The notes beneath the pieces are model-generated. The model saw only the letters and a program-made list of their open reading frames with translations. It did not search any database and was not told the DNA's origin. Of a stretch of DNA of 64,000 bases, positions 7,470 through 16,147 are shown piece by piece. The translations under genes were made by a program, and so were the position numbers. The stretch's first letter is position 1, and each line of letters opens with the position of its first letter. Origin of the DNA: Clostridia bacterium (lineage in GTDB: Bacteria > Bacillota > Clostridia > Oscillospirales > CAG-272); the NCBI GenBank assembly GCA_017482055.1, contig JAFUOH010000008.1:108135-172134 (forward strand), in the 5' to 3' direction.

Positions 7470-9467
7470 TTAATTCGCCGCGCCGCTTATAACAAGCGCC
7501 GTTTTTGCATCGGCTATACCGTCGCGTACCAGCAACATGAGCACCGAGTCAAGGGCATCCCGAGGATTGCACCAGATATCGGGCTCGATACCTATATCGT
7601 CGCGGTTTTGTCCATCGTCGAACCAATACATGGTATTCCAAATATTAAAGCTGACACCTGAGTTCGGAAGGTATAAGGTGCTGCGGCTTCCGCAGCAGAA
7701 ATTTCGTCCCGCGGTGGGACCGCCCACAACGATGGAATTGTCAAGAGTTTTAAAATACTGAACCCCGAATTCTCCTGCCGAGCCGCATCTGTCGTCCGTA
7801 AGAATGATAACGGGAGTGTTGTTGTCGATCATCTCGCCCTTGTTGCCGCCGGAGCTTACCGTTTCCTTGCCGCGTGCAGTGCCGCCCACCAAAGCGGTCT
7901 TCCTTGACATAATGTTCACTCTGAATTGTACGCTGCTCTCTCCGCTGTAACGCTTTACCCATTCTCTCGGATAGTAGTCTGTGCCGCCGCCGTTTGTGCG
8001 AAGATCAATTATTATCGCCTTGGCATCCTTCATCTGTGTCGCTGAATTTAAAAATCCGTTATATGAGGACGCGCCGTGAGAATTGTCAAAGCTTCTTATG
8101 GATATGTAGGCGATACCGTTGTTTTTGAGAAATTGGTAGTCAATTCCGAGGCTTGACTCGGAAAGCGGCTTACCCTCGTACCACTCCGCTGTCTCCGTTA
8201 TGGTGTCATCGCCCCGTGTCAGGTAGATTTTACTTTCGGATACCGCTGCACCGCCGTGGTAAAACCACACGGGACTGTACACGATGGCACCTGTCCCCGT
8301 GAGACTTGTCTGCATGGCAACATGCTCATTGTCACAACCGTCGTAGTACCACTTTTCGCCGTCTATAAGCTTGTAGTAGCCCACCGCATCCTTATAGTAG
8401 TTCTGATTCTTGCAGTACCGATATTCATACTCGTCAACGTCGCCGCGCCGCAGATGACCGTCCTGCACCTGTGCCATGTGCCATCTCAGAATGCTGTCAA
8501 GCTCGGAGGCGGTAACCTTGTCCTTGCCCTTGATCTCGGAAAGCGCGCTCGCTTTAAGCTCATTAAAGAATTCTTCCCCGAAATAATAGTACGCGCCGTA
8601 AGCATATTTGAGCGAGCGGAAGAATACGTCTATATCTGCCGCCGCTTCAGAAAATGTCACCGTCTTTGTGTTTCTTTTGGTCTTCAGCGCCTTTATTTCG
8701 GCGTCCGTCAGCGGAACTCTTGAACCGCCGTCATTTATCGCGTATTTTTTGATGCTCTCATTGTCAAGAGGCTCGGAAAACATCTCCCGCCGTGCATCAC
8801 TGACAGCTTCAGCAAACTCTTTGAAGCCAATGGCAGACTCCTCTGCGGCTAACATATCCGCATAGATACGCTCTACTATCTTTTCCCCCGTGACCTTATG
8901 CGGCTTTGAGATGGCGTTATATGAGATCATCGCCGCATCACCGCGTTTGAAGGAGTCGTTGTTGATCTCATTGTATTCTCCTGCCTCGCAGAGACCCTTG
9001 TACATCGCAAATTCCCACGACCTATCCCACTGAAAATCCGTATCCGAGGAATATCCCAGCGCACGAAGCACAAACGTAATATACTGTGCCGCTGTCACCT
9101 TATCATTGCCGCCGAATGTAGTGGCGCTCGTTCCGCCGGTAAGACCGTTGGCATAAGCATAGCCCACATAAGGCTTTGCCCAATCAGCCACATCGGTGAA
9201 AGGCATATCCCATGTACCGGCAAGCGCTTCTTCCTCTTTTCCGAGAAGGCGCACAAGCATGGTTATTGCCTCCTGACGCGTGGCGGAGCGATTAAGGTCG
9301 TATATGGGGTTTCCGTAAATGTCGGTGCCTGTTCCCCGGAAAAGCCCCATTGAGTTGAGCGAATCTGCGGCACTGAGCGCCTCTGTGATATTAAGCGCAC
9401 CAACGGTCGTCGCCATCGATGAAGCTGCACAGGCGGCAAGAAGCAATGCGATAATTTTCTTCTTCAT
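7470..9467 (-). CDS. Secreted SLH-domain S41 (C-terminal processing type) peptidase
   Basis: 665-residue exported protein. A signal peptide is at residues 1-24 (MKKKIIALLLAACAASSMA). Then come S-layer-homology repeats over about residues 30-190 (LNRSATRQEAITMLVRLLG; FTDVADWAKPYVGYAYANG), which usually anchor proteins to pyruvylated wall polymer. A linker follows, and an S41 peptidase domain from about 430 to 640 has the strand IIIDLRTNGGGTDYYP and the catalytic-serine block DDRCGSAGEF (Ser563). The role is therefore wall-anchored proteolysis, possibly supplying peptides for the Opp system in this window; that link is inference. No PDZ domain is obvious. It is a monocistronic-looking gene, intact from signal peptide to stop. 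Confidence 0.85.
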   Translation of the reverse strand: MKKKIIALLLAACAASSMATTVGALNITEALSAADSLNSMGLFRGTGTDIYGNPIYDLNRSATRQEAITMLVRLLGKEEEALAGTWDMPFTDVADWAKPYVGYAYANGLTGGTSATTFGGNDKVTAAQYITFVLRALGYSSDTDFQWDRSWEFAMYKGLCEAGEYNEINNDSFKRGDAAMISYNAISKPHKVTGEKIVERIYADMLAAEESAIGFKEFAEAVSDARREMFSEPLDNESIKKYAINDGGSRVPLTDAEIKALKTKRNTKTVTFSEAAADIDVFFRSLKYAYGAYYYFGEEFFNELKASALSEIKGKDKVTASELDSILRWHMAQVQDGHLRRGDVDEYEYRYCKNQNYYKDAVGYYKLIDGEKWYYDGCDNEHVAMQTSLTGTGAIVYSPVWFYHGGAAVSESKIYLTRGDDTITETAEWYEGKPLSESSLGIDYQFLKNNGIAYISIRSFDNSHGASSYNGFLNSATQMKDAKAIIIDLRTNGGGTDYYPREWVKRYSGESSVQFRVNIMSRKTALVGGTARGKETVSSGGNKGEMIDNNTPVIILTDDRCGSAGEFGVQYFKTLDNSIVVGGPTAGRNFCCGSRSTLYLPNSGVSFNIWNTMYWFDDGQNRDDIGIEPDIWCNPRDALDSVLMLLVRDGIADAKTALVISGAAN

Positions 9468-9493
9468 AAGTGTCTCCTGTCATTTTAACGATT

Positions 9494-9973
9494 CTACTCG
9501 AACAGAATATCCGCAAACGTGGCTCCCGATACCCTTGCAAGGTCGGCGGGCTTTGCTTCGATCTGCCAGCCGATCTTACCCGCGCTGACGAGCATGGTGT
9601 CGCAATTCTCCGCAGTGGCATCGAATACGGTACGGTACCGCTTCTTCATACCCACAGGCGAGCAGCCTCCGCGTACATATCCCGTAACCTTGTTGATGTC
9701 GGCGACATGTATCATCGCAACAGACTTGACCCCTACCGCCTTAGCGGCTTTTTTTAGATCAAGCTCACGATTTACGGGAACATCGAACACATAATAGTTT
9801 CGGTCGGCACCCTGAGTCACAAGAGTCTTGAATATCTTTTCGGGAGGAATACCGAGGATTGATGATATAGTCATTCCGTCCACGGCTTCATCGCCGTGTG
9901 CGTAGGTGTGCGGGGTATAGGGGAGCTTTTCCTTGTCGAATATACGGTAAACATTGGTTTTGAATTCAGCCAT
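9494..9973 (-). CDS. ybaK: Cys-tRNA(Pro)/aminoacyl-tRNA deacylase (YbaK/EbsC family)
   Basis: 159-residue YbaK-fold protein. Family landmarks are NVYRIFDKEKLPYTPHTY at the N-terminus, PPEKIFKTLVTQG, the conserved lysine-bearing LKKAAKAVGVKSVAM, and the glycine-rich GYVRGGCSPVGMKK that shapes the active site. Known members hydrolyse mischarged Cys-tRNA-Pro in trans to keep translation accurate. Length matches the family. It is transcribed away from the GH29 gene on the other strand and follows no operon partner closely (26 bases separate its stop from the S41 gene's start side). The assignment is confident; the tRNA specificity is from the family. Confidence 0.9.
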   Translation of the reverse strand: MAEFKTNVYRIFDKEKLPYTPHTYAHGDEAVDGMTISSILGIPPEKIFKTLVTQGADRNYYVFDVPVNRELDLKKAAKAVGVKSVAMIHVADINKVTGYVRGGCSPVGMKKRYRTVFDATAENCDTMLVSAGKIGWQIEAKPADLARVSGATFADILFE

Positions 9974-10050
9974 TTTTCTCTTCCTTTCCGGGATGTTTAT
10001 TTTATTTTACCACATCTTTCTGAAATTGTACAGAGATTTGCAGATTTTTC

Positions 10051-10079
10051 TTTACTTTTCCGCAATTTCATGGTATACT
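10051..10079 (+). promoter_or_regulatory. Extended -10 promoter of the GH29 gene
   Basis: TTTACT (10051-10056), 17-base spacer ending in TGG, TATACT (10074-10079). The ATG at 10119 follows with AGAAAGGA between them. Confidence 0.75.
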
Positions 10080-10118
10080 ATTAGGCGAGACCATTTCACA
10101 GAAAGGAATGATACTATA

Positions 10119-11324
10119 ATGGGAATGCCGAAAAAATTCGGTATGTTCGTCCACTGGGGACTTTATGCCCTCACCGGCTACCATGAGCAGGTGCGTTGGC
10201 GCTTCCATACGCCGCGCGAGCTGTACAGAAGCCTGATGGACAAATTCAATCCGGTGGATTATGATCCGGACGAATGGGTAAAGCTGGCCAAGGATGCGGG
10301 CATGGAGTACATCTGCATCACGACGAAGCACCACGACGGCTTCTGCATGTTCGACACAAAGTACACTGATTTCAACATCATGAACACGCCCTTCGGCCGC
10401 GATATCCTGAAGGAGCTGGCCGACGCCTGCGAGCGCGGCGGCATTGCGCTGTCGCTCTACTACTCCAACCCCGACTGGAACTGCCCCTTCGGCTACAACT
10501 CCGCAAGCTCTCATCAGATGCCCTCTCCCGGCGATGAGGAGGATACGGAGAAATACCGCGCGTTCGTAAAGAATCAGCTCCGCGAGCTGCTGACGAATTA
10601 CGGCAGGATCTACACACTCTTCTGGGATATCCCCACCAATATTGCCGATCCGTCCATGAACGAGTTCGTCCGTTCCCTGCAGCCGGACATCCTCATCAAT
10701 GACCGCGGCTGGGGCGACAAGGGCGATTTCTCGACGCCGGAGCGCCATGTTCCGGACGGAACGAAGTTTGAGCGCTACACCGAGGCGTGCCAGTCTGTGG
10801 GACGTCAGAGCTGGGGCTACTGCGCCGACGAGGACTACTACACCAAGCGCTTCCTCACCGCCGGCATCGACAAGATCCGCGTGATGGACGGCAGCTACCT
10901 GCTTAATGTGGGCCCGATGCCGAACGGCCGGATCCCTAAGCGCGCACAGGACATCATCCGCTCTATCGGCAGCTGGTACAACAACGTGAAGGAAGCCTTC
11001 GACGCCGAGCCGTGTCTGCTGCTGGAGGACAAATCCCTGCTGACCACACAGCGCGGCGACACGCTGTATGTGCACATTCCCAAGCCGCTGGACGTCTGTG
11101 GCCTGACACTCAAGCCGCTTGATGTCATGCCCAAATCAGTAACACTTCTCAACGATGGCCGCGCGCTGAAGTACGCCGTCACCACGCGTCCGGAGGATAA
11201 GGATTGGCAGACTCATATCATGCGCCGCCAGACGCTGCATGTCTTCAACATCCCCGCCGAGGATTTCCCGAGCGAAACGCTGGTATTGAAGATCGAGCTT
11301 GACAACGAAAAAATTAAAATTTAA
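10119..11324 (+). CDS. Alpha-L-fucosidase, GH29, cytoplasmic
   Basis: 401-residue fucosidase without signal peptide, so probably acting on imported fucosylated oligosaccharides. The start at 10119 (MGMPKKFGMFVHWG) is chosen because AGAAAGGA precedes it; the frame extends further upstream without a ribosome binding site. The GH29 hallmark ITTKHHDGFCMFDTKYTDFN is at residues 67-86, and the presumed nucleophile is Asp170 in YTLFWDIP. A short beta-domain closes the protein (about 310-401). Leucine is mostly CTG and the GC content looks higher than in the adjacent minus-strand genes, hinting at acquisition. It is followed after 13 bases by pyrE, so the two may be co-transcribed, although a functional link is not obvious. 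Confidence 0.88.
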   Translation: MGMPKKFGMFVHWGLYALTGYHEQVRWRFHTPRELYRSLMDKFNPVDYDPDEWVKLAKDAGMEYICITTKHHDGFCMFDTKYTDFNIMNTPFGRDILKELADACERGGIALSLYYSNPDWNCPFGYNSASSHQMPSPGDEEDTEKYRAFVKNQLRELLTNYGRIYTLFWDIPTNIADPSMNEFVRSLQPDILINDRGWGDKGDFSTPERHVPDGTKFERYTEACQSVGRQSWGYCADEDYYTKRFLTAGIDKIRVMDGSYLLNVGPMPNGRIPKRAQDIIRSIGSWYNNVKEAFDAEPCLLLEDKSLLTTQRGDTLYVHIPKPLDVCGLTLKPLDVMPKSVTLLNDGRALKYAVTTRPEDKDWQTHIMRRQTLHVFNIPAEDFPSETLVLKIELDNEKIKI

Positions 11325-11337
11325 GGAGATACAGAAA

Positions 11338-12009
11338 ATGAGCTACAAGACTGACTTTATCGAATTCATGGTACGCAGCGGCGTGCTCCGCTTCGGCGAG
11401 TTCACCACCAAGAGCGGCAGAAAGTCCCCCTACTTCGTCAACACCGGCAACTACAAGACCGGCGCACAGATGGCAAAGCTGGGTAAGTATTACGCAGAAT
11501 GCCTCAAGAACAACGTGGGCGACGAATTCGATGTTCTCTTTGGCCCGGCATACAAGGGTATTCCGCTTGCGACCGTCACCGCTTGCTCCCTCTTCACCGA
11601 ATACGGCATCGACAAGCCCTACTGCTTCAACCGCAAAGAGGCCAAGGATCACGGCGAGGGTGGTAATATGGTGGGCGCAAAGCTTAATGACGGTGACCGC
11701 GTAGTTATCATCGAGGACGTTATCACTGCAGGTACCGCTGTACGCGAGACTCTTCCCCAGCTTAAGGCTGCGGCAGATGTCAAGGTCGAGCACATGATCA
11801 TCTCTGTTGACAGAATGGAGCGCGGTCAATCGGGCACCACTGCCATCAAGGAGATCGGCGCTGAATTCGGCATCAAGGTTCATCCCATCGTAACCGTGCG
11901 TGAGATCATCGACCATATGCATAACCGCGAGATTGACGGTACCGTACCGCTGAATGACGAGGTACGCGAGCGTATGGAAGCATATCTCGAAATGTACTGC
12001 GAGAAATAA
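11338..12009 (+). CDS. pyrE: Orotate phosphoribosyltransferase
   Basis: 223-residue OPRTase, converting orotate and PRPP to OMP in de novo pyrimidine synthesis. The PRPP-binding signature VVIIEDVITAGTAVRE is at about residues 119-134, with N-terminal FGEFTTKSGRKSPYF and the flexible-loop region FNRKEAKDHGEGG. The start at 11338 (MSYKTDFIEFMVRSG) follows an ideal AAGGAG at 11323-11328 that overlaps the fucosidase stop region. The stop overlaps the ATG of the acetyltransferase gene by one base (TAATG), giving coupled translation. It is separated from other pyr genes, with no PyrR site seen. The call is very secure. Confidence 0.96.
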   Translation: MSYKTDFIEFMVRSGVLRFGEFTTKSGRKSPYFVNTGNYKTGAQMAKLGKYYAECLKNNVGDEFDVLFGPAYKGIPLATVTACSLFTEYGIDKPYCFNRKEAKDHGEGGNMVGAKLNDGDRVVIIEDVITAGTAVRETLPQLKAAADVKVEHMIISVDRMERGQSGTTAIKEIGAEFGIKVHPIVTVREIIDHMHNREIDGTVPLNDEVRERMEAYLEMYCEK

Positions 12010-12614
12010 TGGATATAAAATTAAGACTCGCCGCGCCTTCGGACGCGGCGAGCTTACTTGAAATATACCGTCCGTATGTTGAAACTACCACGGTTTCCTT
12101 TGAATACAAAGCGCCGACCATCGAGGAATTTCGCCGTCGCATCTGCGAATTCTCGGCGGAGTTCCCGTACATCGTGTGTATACTGGACGGTGAAATCGTG
12201 GGTTACGCGTATGCCCACAAATATAAAATGCGCCACGCATATCGGTTCGCGGCGGAGCTGTCTGTCTATATCGCTATGCACCGTCGTGGCATGGGCATCG
12301 GCAAACGGCTGTATGCAGCACTTATCGAACTGCTCACCGAAATGGGCTATAAGAACCTTTACGGAATCGTCACGGGTGAAAATGCTGCGAGCTTTGCCTT
12401 TCACAAAGCCTTCGGCTTTCGCGAGGTTGGCCGCGAGCATCACGTCGGATACAAATTCGGCAAATGGCTTGACGTGGTGCTTTTCGAAAAGCTCATCGAC
12501 GAACGCTGTGACAGCGATGATCCCACTGACTGGTGCATCTGTCCGAAAAATTTACATGAGCTTGGCGGCGCAGTCGATAATATCTTGAATGAATACAGAT
12601 CGTTTTGTCCTTAA
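12009..12614 (+). CDS. GNAT N-acetyltransferase (phosphinothricin-acetyltransferase-like)
   Basis: 201-residue GNAT enzyme. The fold is clear from MDIKLRLAAPSDAASLLEIY at the start, the acetyl-CoA pyrophosphate loop MHRRGMGIGKRLYAALIELL (about residues 93-112), and VTGENAASFAFHKAFGFREVG after it. Closest in look to the Bar/Pat/YncA branch, which acetylates small amines such as phosphinothricin, methionine sulfoximine or other amino acid analogs. A C-terminal extension of about 35 residues (VDVVL... to CICPKNLHELGG) is beyond the usual 165-170. Translationally coupled to pyrE (TAATG). The substrate is not determinable here. Confidence 0.85.
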   Translation: MDIKLRLAAPSDAASLLEIYRPYVETTTVSFEYKAPTIEEFRRRICEFSAEFPYIVCILDGEIVGYAYAHKYKMRHAYRFAAELSVYIAMHRRGMGIGKRLYAALIELLTEMGYKNLYGIVTGENAASFAFHKAFGFREVGREHHVGYKFGKWLDVVLFEKLIDERCDSDDPTDWCICPKNLHELGGAVDNILNEYRSFCP

Positions 12615-12639
12615 AAACGTTTGAGCGACACGAATAAAA

Positions 12640-12668
12640 CGAGGTCACCGAAATATTCGGTGACCTCG
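12640..12668. terminator. Bidirectional terminator
   Basis: 13-bp perfect stem (12640-12652 with 12656-12668) with a 3-base loop, flanked by A-rich sequence on the left and T-rich on the right. It serves the convergent GNAT and nrdR genes. Confidence 0.85.
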
Positions 12669-12672
12669 GATT

Positions 12673-13161
12673 TTATTTATTCTTAAGTGCCTTCTTCGCC
12701 TTTTCCTCTTTGAGCTGCTTTAAGCTGTTGAGCTCGTCCATAAATGCGTCGGCGTCCGGAAATTCACGATATACAGACGCAAACCTGATATATGCAACAT
12801 CATCGATCTCACGCAGCTTAGCCATAACCCTTTCACCTATTTCAAGGGTCGAAACCTCCACACGCATACTGGTCTTGAACTCACTCTCAATGCTGTCTAC
12901 AAGATCGTTCATCTGATCATCTGTAACCGGGCGCTTTAAACAAGCCTTCTTGATTCCGCCCATAAGCTTGTCGCGATCAAACGCCTCACGGCTGTTATCC
13001 CGCTTGCAAACGGTTATGGAACCCCGTTCCACCGTTTCGTAGGAGGTAAATCTGTGCTGACAATTGAGGCATTCTCTGCGGCGGCGTATGCTGCGCTCTT
13101 CATCAATTGGGCGTGTGTCAAGGACTTTATCCTGGCAGCACCCGCAGACGGGACATCTCAT
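12673..13161 (-). CDS. nrdR: Transcriptional repressor NrdR
   Basis: 162-residue repressor of ribonucleotide reductase genes. The start is taken at 13161 because NrdR almost always begins MRCPxC; here MRCPVCGCCQDKVLDTRP gives Cys3 and Cys6, with Cys31 and Cys34 completing the zinc ribbon. The ATP-cone nucleotide sensor follows from about residue 46 (VCKRDNSREAFDRDKLMGGI). The open frame continues 14 codons upstream, but that part is not conserved in the family as I know it. No nrd genes lie nearby in the window. A good promoter lies at 13272-13300. The call is very secure. Confidence 0.95.
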   Translation of the reverse strand: MRCPVCGCCQDKVLDTRPIDEERSIRRRRECLNCQHRFTSYETVERGSITVCKRDNSREAFDRDKLMGGIKKACLKRPVTDDQMNDLVDSIESEFKTSMRVEVSTLEIGERVMAKLREIDDVAYIRFASVYREFPDADAFMDELNSLKQLKEEKAKKALKNK

Positions 13162-13271
13162 AATACTAAACCGAGCCTTTCTTTTTTGTGTATCTATGTA
13201 CACACATGGATGAAATTTCGTTCATATACCGCTTCGCGGCGGGGGGAACAGTGTCTTTTATAACACAAATT

Positions 13272-13300
13272 ATTATAACATAAATTCCGGCATAAGTAAA
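13272..13300 (-). promoter_or_regulatory. Promoter of nrdR
   Basis: On the minus strand TTTACT (13295-13300), 17-base spacer, TATAAT (13272-13277). It leaves an untranslated leader of about 105 bases before the ATG at 13161. Confidence 0.7.
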
Positions 13301-13433
13301 CAGTTTGCAAAAATTTTTAACAATTTCGCCATCGCACATAAAATCGGTGTCACGGCGAGCATCATGGGATTATACTGTAAATGTACACAATAAATCTCGG
13401 AGTTCACCGAGAAGGCAAAAGGTGGAATCAACC

Positions 13434-14108
13434 ATGAATCCCATGATCGGCATCACAACAGGCAACAACTCAGACGGCGACTATTTTCTGCGTCGTCAGT
13501 ACTGCACCGCCATACTTCGCGCAGGCGGTATCCCCATAATGCTCCCGCCCGTAGGCAGACCTCACGCGGCGCTCGGAATATGTGACGGTATCATGCTAAG
13601 CGGCGGCGGTGATATCGCCCCCAGCCTCTGCGGCATTGACGAATACGACCCGATGTTTCTCTTTGAGCCCTCACCTGAACGGGATGAATACGAGCTTGAG
13701 CTCACAAAGCTCGCGTATGAGCGAGACATACCCATACTCGGTATCTGCCGCGGCATACAGGTACTTAACACCGCACTCGGCGGCAGTCTGTACTTTGATA
13801 TCGTGGGACACCGTCAGAGGCTTTCCCGCGAACAGCCGTCACACAAGATCGGTATAACAAAAGGCACCTATCTGCACCGCCTTATCGGTGCAGATGAGCT
13901 TGAAGTCAACAGCTTCCATCATCAGGCAGTCAAGACTGTACCGCCCGAGCTTAACGTCTGCGCCGCATCCGATGACGGCATGATCGAAGCGGTGGAAGCC
14001 CCGAATATGCGCTTCTGTCTCGGGGTACAGTGGCACCCCGAGCATATGCACACTCGAGAAGCGGATATACTGTTCGCGGCACTCTGCGCGGCGGCAGATC
14101 GCAAATAG
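13434..14108 (+). CDS. Class I glutamine amidotransferase / gamma-glutamyl-GABA hydrolase-like
   Basis: 224-residue stand-alone class I glutamine amidotransferase of the PuuD/peptidase C26 group. It has the nucleophile elbow LGICRGIQVLN (Cys at about 101), the C-terminal GVQWHPEHMH with the His-Glu pair, and an N-terminal MIGITTGNNSDGDYFLRRQY typical of gamma-glutamyl hydrolases. The likely reaction is hydrolysis of a gamma-glutamyl amide in polyamine or amino acid catabolism. The start at 13434 has AAAGGTGG a few bases upstream; the open frame extends further, but without a binding site. The gene stands alone, so no pathway partner helps to name the substrate. Confidence 0.87.
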   Translation: MNPMIGITTGNNSDGDYFLRRQYCTAILRAGGIPIMLPPVGRPHAALGICDGIMLSGGGDIAPSLCGIDEYDPMFLFEPSPERDEYELELTKLAYERDIPILGICRGIQVLNTALGGSLYFDIVGHRQRLSREQPSHKIGITKGTYLHRLIGADELEVNSFHHQAVKTVPPELNVCAASDDGMIEAVEAPNMRFCLGVQWHPEHMHTREADILFAALCAAADRK

Positions 14109-14116
14109 ACGTCACT

Positions 14117-14292
14117 TTATATGCGGTGGCAGTCGAAAATCGGATCATCGCGGTGCTCATACCACGCGCCTATCTTCACACCGCCTTTTGAATCAGATGG
14201 ACATCAAGCTCACAGCCCATACTTTTTGCAATAGCGCTGATGTGTTTATGTAGATCCACGCAATAGCTGTCACCCAAAAGCAGTACCCTCAT
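14117..14292 (-). pseudogene. Remnant of a DUF4886/SGNH-like gene (N-terminal 60 codons, frameshifted)
   Basis: Starting with the ATG at 14292, one base after the stop of the upstream gene, it reads MRVLLLGDSYCVDLHKHISA and continues to a stop at 14176 after 38 codons. In the next frame the reading continues as GGVKIGAWYEHRDDPIFDCH to a stop at 14117. The start resembles DUF4886 / GDSL-like hydrolases (I/L-L-x-I-G-N-S-x-x-x-D). A full protein would need about 200 more codons, which are absent. I read it as a decayed or truncated gene. The family assignment rests on a short motif only. Confidence 0.4.
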
Positions 14293-14293
14293 G

Positions 14294-14791
14294 TTATTTT
14301 TTCCCTTTTAAATCGCTGTTTGCACGAATACAAGCAATAAGCCTCATATTACCGCGTTTTTCAAGGTATGCCTGCCCTGCCGCTATTTTATCGGCGGCAT
14401 GTTTTCCCGCCCTTGCGCCGCCGAGTATGTCTGCAGTAATCTCCCACGGCTTCTCGTAATATTTATCACTTCCCCACCGTCTCCATGATGGCAAAAAGAT
14501 ACATATGGCATACTTCAGCACCCCAAGTCGGCGCAGCTGCAGTATATGCCCATACTCATGACGTACGGTATCGGCATCGGAATTTTTGCGCGTCAGAAAT
14601 ATGGCGCCGAACGCGCCCGAACGCTTTCCGCCGATACGAAATACGGTAACACCCTTGTATGATGAGAAGAAATGTGCTGCCAGCACACATGCTTCGCTGA
14701 CATTGTTCTTGTCATAGCTCATAATATCAGCTCTTAAAGCGCGAAAAAGCTTTTGGGGCACCTGCATAATGTTTATCAAGGCACTCTTCAC
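14294..14791 (-). CDS. Small HEYGH-motif metalloprotease-like protein
   Basis: 165-residue protein with a zincin-type motif HEYGH at about residues 79-83 in the segment TVRHEYGHILQLRRLG, followed by an apolar stretch (YAICIFLPSW) and a later Glu in EKPWEITADILGG that could be the third metal ligand. The N-terminal part carries a conserved-looking GKRSGAFGAIFLTRK. No signal peptide is seen. It probably binds zinc, but peptidase activity is unproven. The start used is a GTG at 14791 with a weak AGG upstream; an ATG at 14767 is the alternative. It is followed one base later by the broken DUF4886-like gene, so they once formed a pair. Confidence 0.55.
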   Translation of the reverse strand: MKSALINIMQVPQKLFRALRADIMSYDKNNVSEACVLAAHFFSSYKGVTVFRIGGKRSGAFGAIFLTRKNSDADTVRHEYGHILQLRRLGVLKYAICIFLPSWRRWGSDKYYEKPWEITADILGGARAGKHAADKIAAGQAYLEKRGNMRLIACIRANSDLKGKK

Positions 14792-14887
14792 CTGCCTTAC
14801 ACAGTTTACATTAATTATACCGTATCTTTACGCATGTGTCAATAAAAATCTTCCCCCAGACAGCCGTATTCCCGCTAAAAACAGCAC

Positions 14888-14911
14888 CAGCGGTACGAAA
14901 ACGTACCGCTG
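14888..14911 (-). terminator. Terminator of the oxidoreductase gene
   Basis: 10-bp perfect stem (14888-14897 with 14902-14911), AAAA loop on the plus strand, followed on the minus strand a few bases later by a T5 run. It lies 10 bases after the stop at 14921. Confidence 0.8.
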
Positions 14912-14920
14912 ACGTAATAT

Positions 14921-15982
14921 TTATTTTTGATTGAGTCCGAGGCCGCGAAGGTCCGCAACCACACCATGCTGTTCGGCATCGTAGAGCTTCCAGATGACAC
15001 GAAGTCCCTGAAGCGTTGAATAGCCGTTGGTGATGGGAGTCGCACCGGTTCTGCAGCATTCGGCAAAATGCGCGATCTCATACTGCGTCTCCTTGGAAAC
15101 GTCCGTGCCGCGCTCCCAAAGTACCTTGTAGTGGGGATTTTCGGCAACGCCGGGCTGATGCTTGAAGCCCTGATCATAAAGCTTGATCTGTCCTGCATAA
15201 TGCTGATACTCGATCATGCCCTTCTCGGTCTGGATCTGGAAGTCGTAGCCCATTCTGGAGCCGCGCGCACCCCAGGTAGCACCGTGATAACCGAGCGCTC
15301 CGCTTTCGAACTTCATGACAAGCGCGCTGGTGCCCTCCTTCAGCATCCACGGAGTGCCGTTGCGTGTTCCGAGATGTGCGCCGCTTACGGGATTGCCGAG
15401 GAACCAAAGCATGATATCTATGTAATGACAGCCGTGGGAGAAGAGCTGCCCACCGCCAAGACGGCTTGTCATAGACCAGTCGGGTCTGCCGTCCTTAAAT
15501 CCGTCGATGCCCTCACCGGTAAGCTGCTCTGTCCAAACGGACATTTGAATGATCTCGCCATAGTCACCGCTGTCCACCATTTCCTTCAGCTTGATGATAC
15601 CGGGCCAGAAGCGTACAGGATAACCGCACATCAGCGTGACCTTATGATCCTCGCACATCTTTATAAGGCGGAGACACTCCTCCTCAGAATTGCAAAGAGG
15701 CTTTTCCATAAGGATATGCTTGTTGTTGAACGCAAAAAACATGCCGCACTCAAAGTGAAGGTCATGAGGAAGTGCTACCAGCACGGCATCAACCTTGTCC
15801 ACCATATCATGATAATCGGTAGTTACATAAGGATCGTTCAACGCCGATGCCACATTCTCAGCTCTTTCCTTTATTATGTCGCAAACAGCAACGATTTCAA
15901 CGCTATCAACCATGTTTACGGCTCTTGCGTGATTTTTCATCATACCACCGCAGCCGATAAGACCCATACGAAGTTTTTCCAT
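14921..15982 (-). CDS. Gfo/Idh/MocA-family NAD(P)-dependent oxidoreductase
   Basis: 353-residue sugar or cyclitol dehydrogenase-like protein. The N-terminal Rossmann motif is LRMGLIGCGGMMKNHARAV (residues 3-21). The conserved EKP motif that positions the catalytic lysine is seen in HILMEKPLCNSEEECL (about 93-108). The C-terminal alpha/beta sheet domain includes GGQLFSHGCHYIDIMLWFLG with the family histidine. Substrates of this family are sugars, amino-sugars or inositols; this one cannot be named. It is divergent from an AraC regulator 165 bases away, the standard pairing for sugar catabolism, so regulation by that protein is inferred. Confidence 0.88.
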   Translation of the reverse strand: MEKLRMGLIGCGGMMKNHARAVNMVDSVEIVAVCDIIKERAENVASALNDPYVTTDYHDMVDKVDAVLVALPHDLHFECGMFFAFNNKHILMEKPLCNSEEECLRLIKMCEDHKVTLMCGYPVRFWPGIIKLKEMVDSGDYGEIIQMSVWTEQLTGEGIDGFKDGRPDWSMTSRLGGGQLFSHGCHYIDIMLWFLGNPVSGAHLGTRNGTPWMLKEGTSALVMKFESGALGYHGATWGARGSRMGYDFQIQTEKGMIEYQHYAGQIKLYDQGFKHQPGVAENPHYKVLWERGTDVSKETQYEIAHFAECCRTGATPITNGYSTLQGLRVIWKLYDAEQHGVVADLRGLGLNQK

Positions 15983-16147
15983 TTGTTGTTTCCTTTCCGC
16001 TTGACTTTTTTTATTTGTTAGTATATAATTAGTATAGTAAGTTTTGCTCTATCAGTAGTATACCACAAAAATCGCTCTCCGTCTTTAGACAATACGCCGA
16101 GCAATTTATACTATTTGTTATAATACTTATGATTAGGAGTAATTTAT

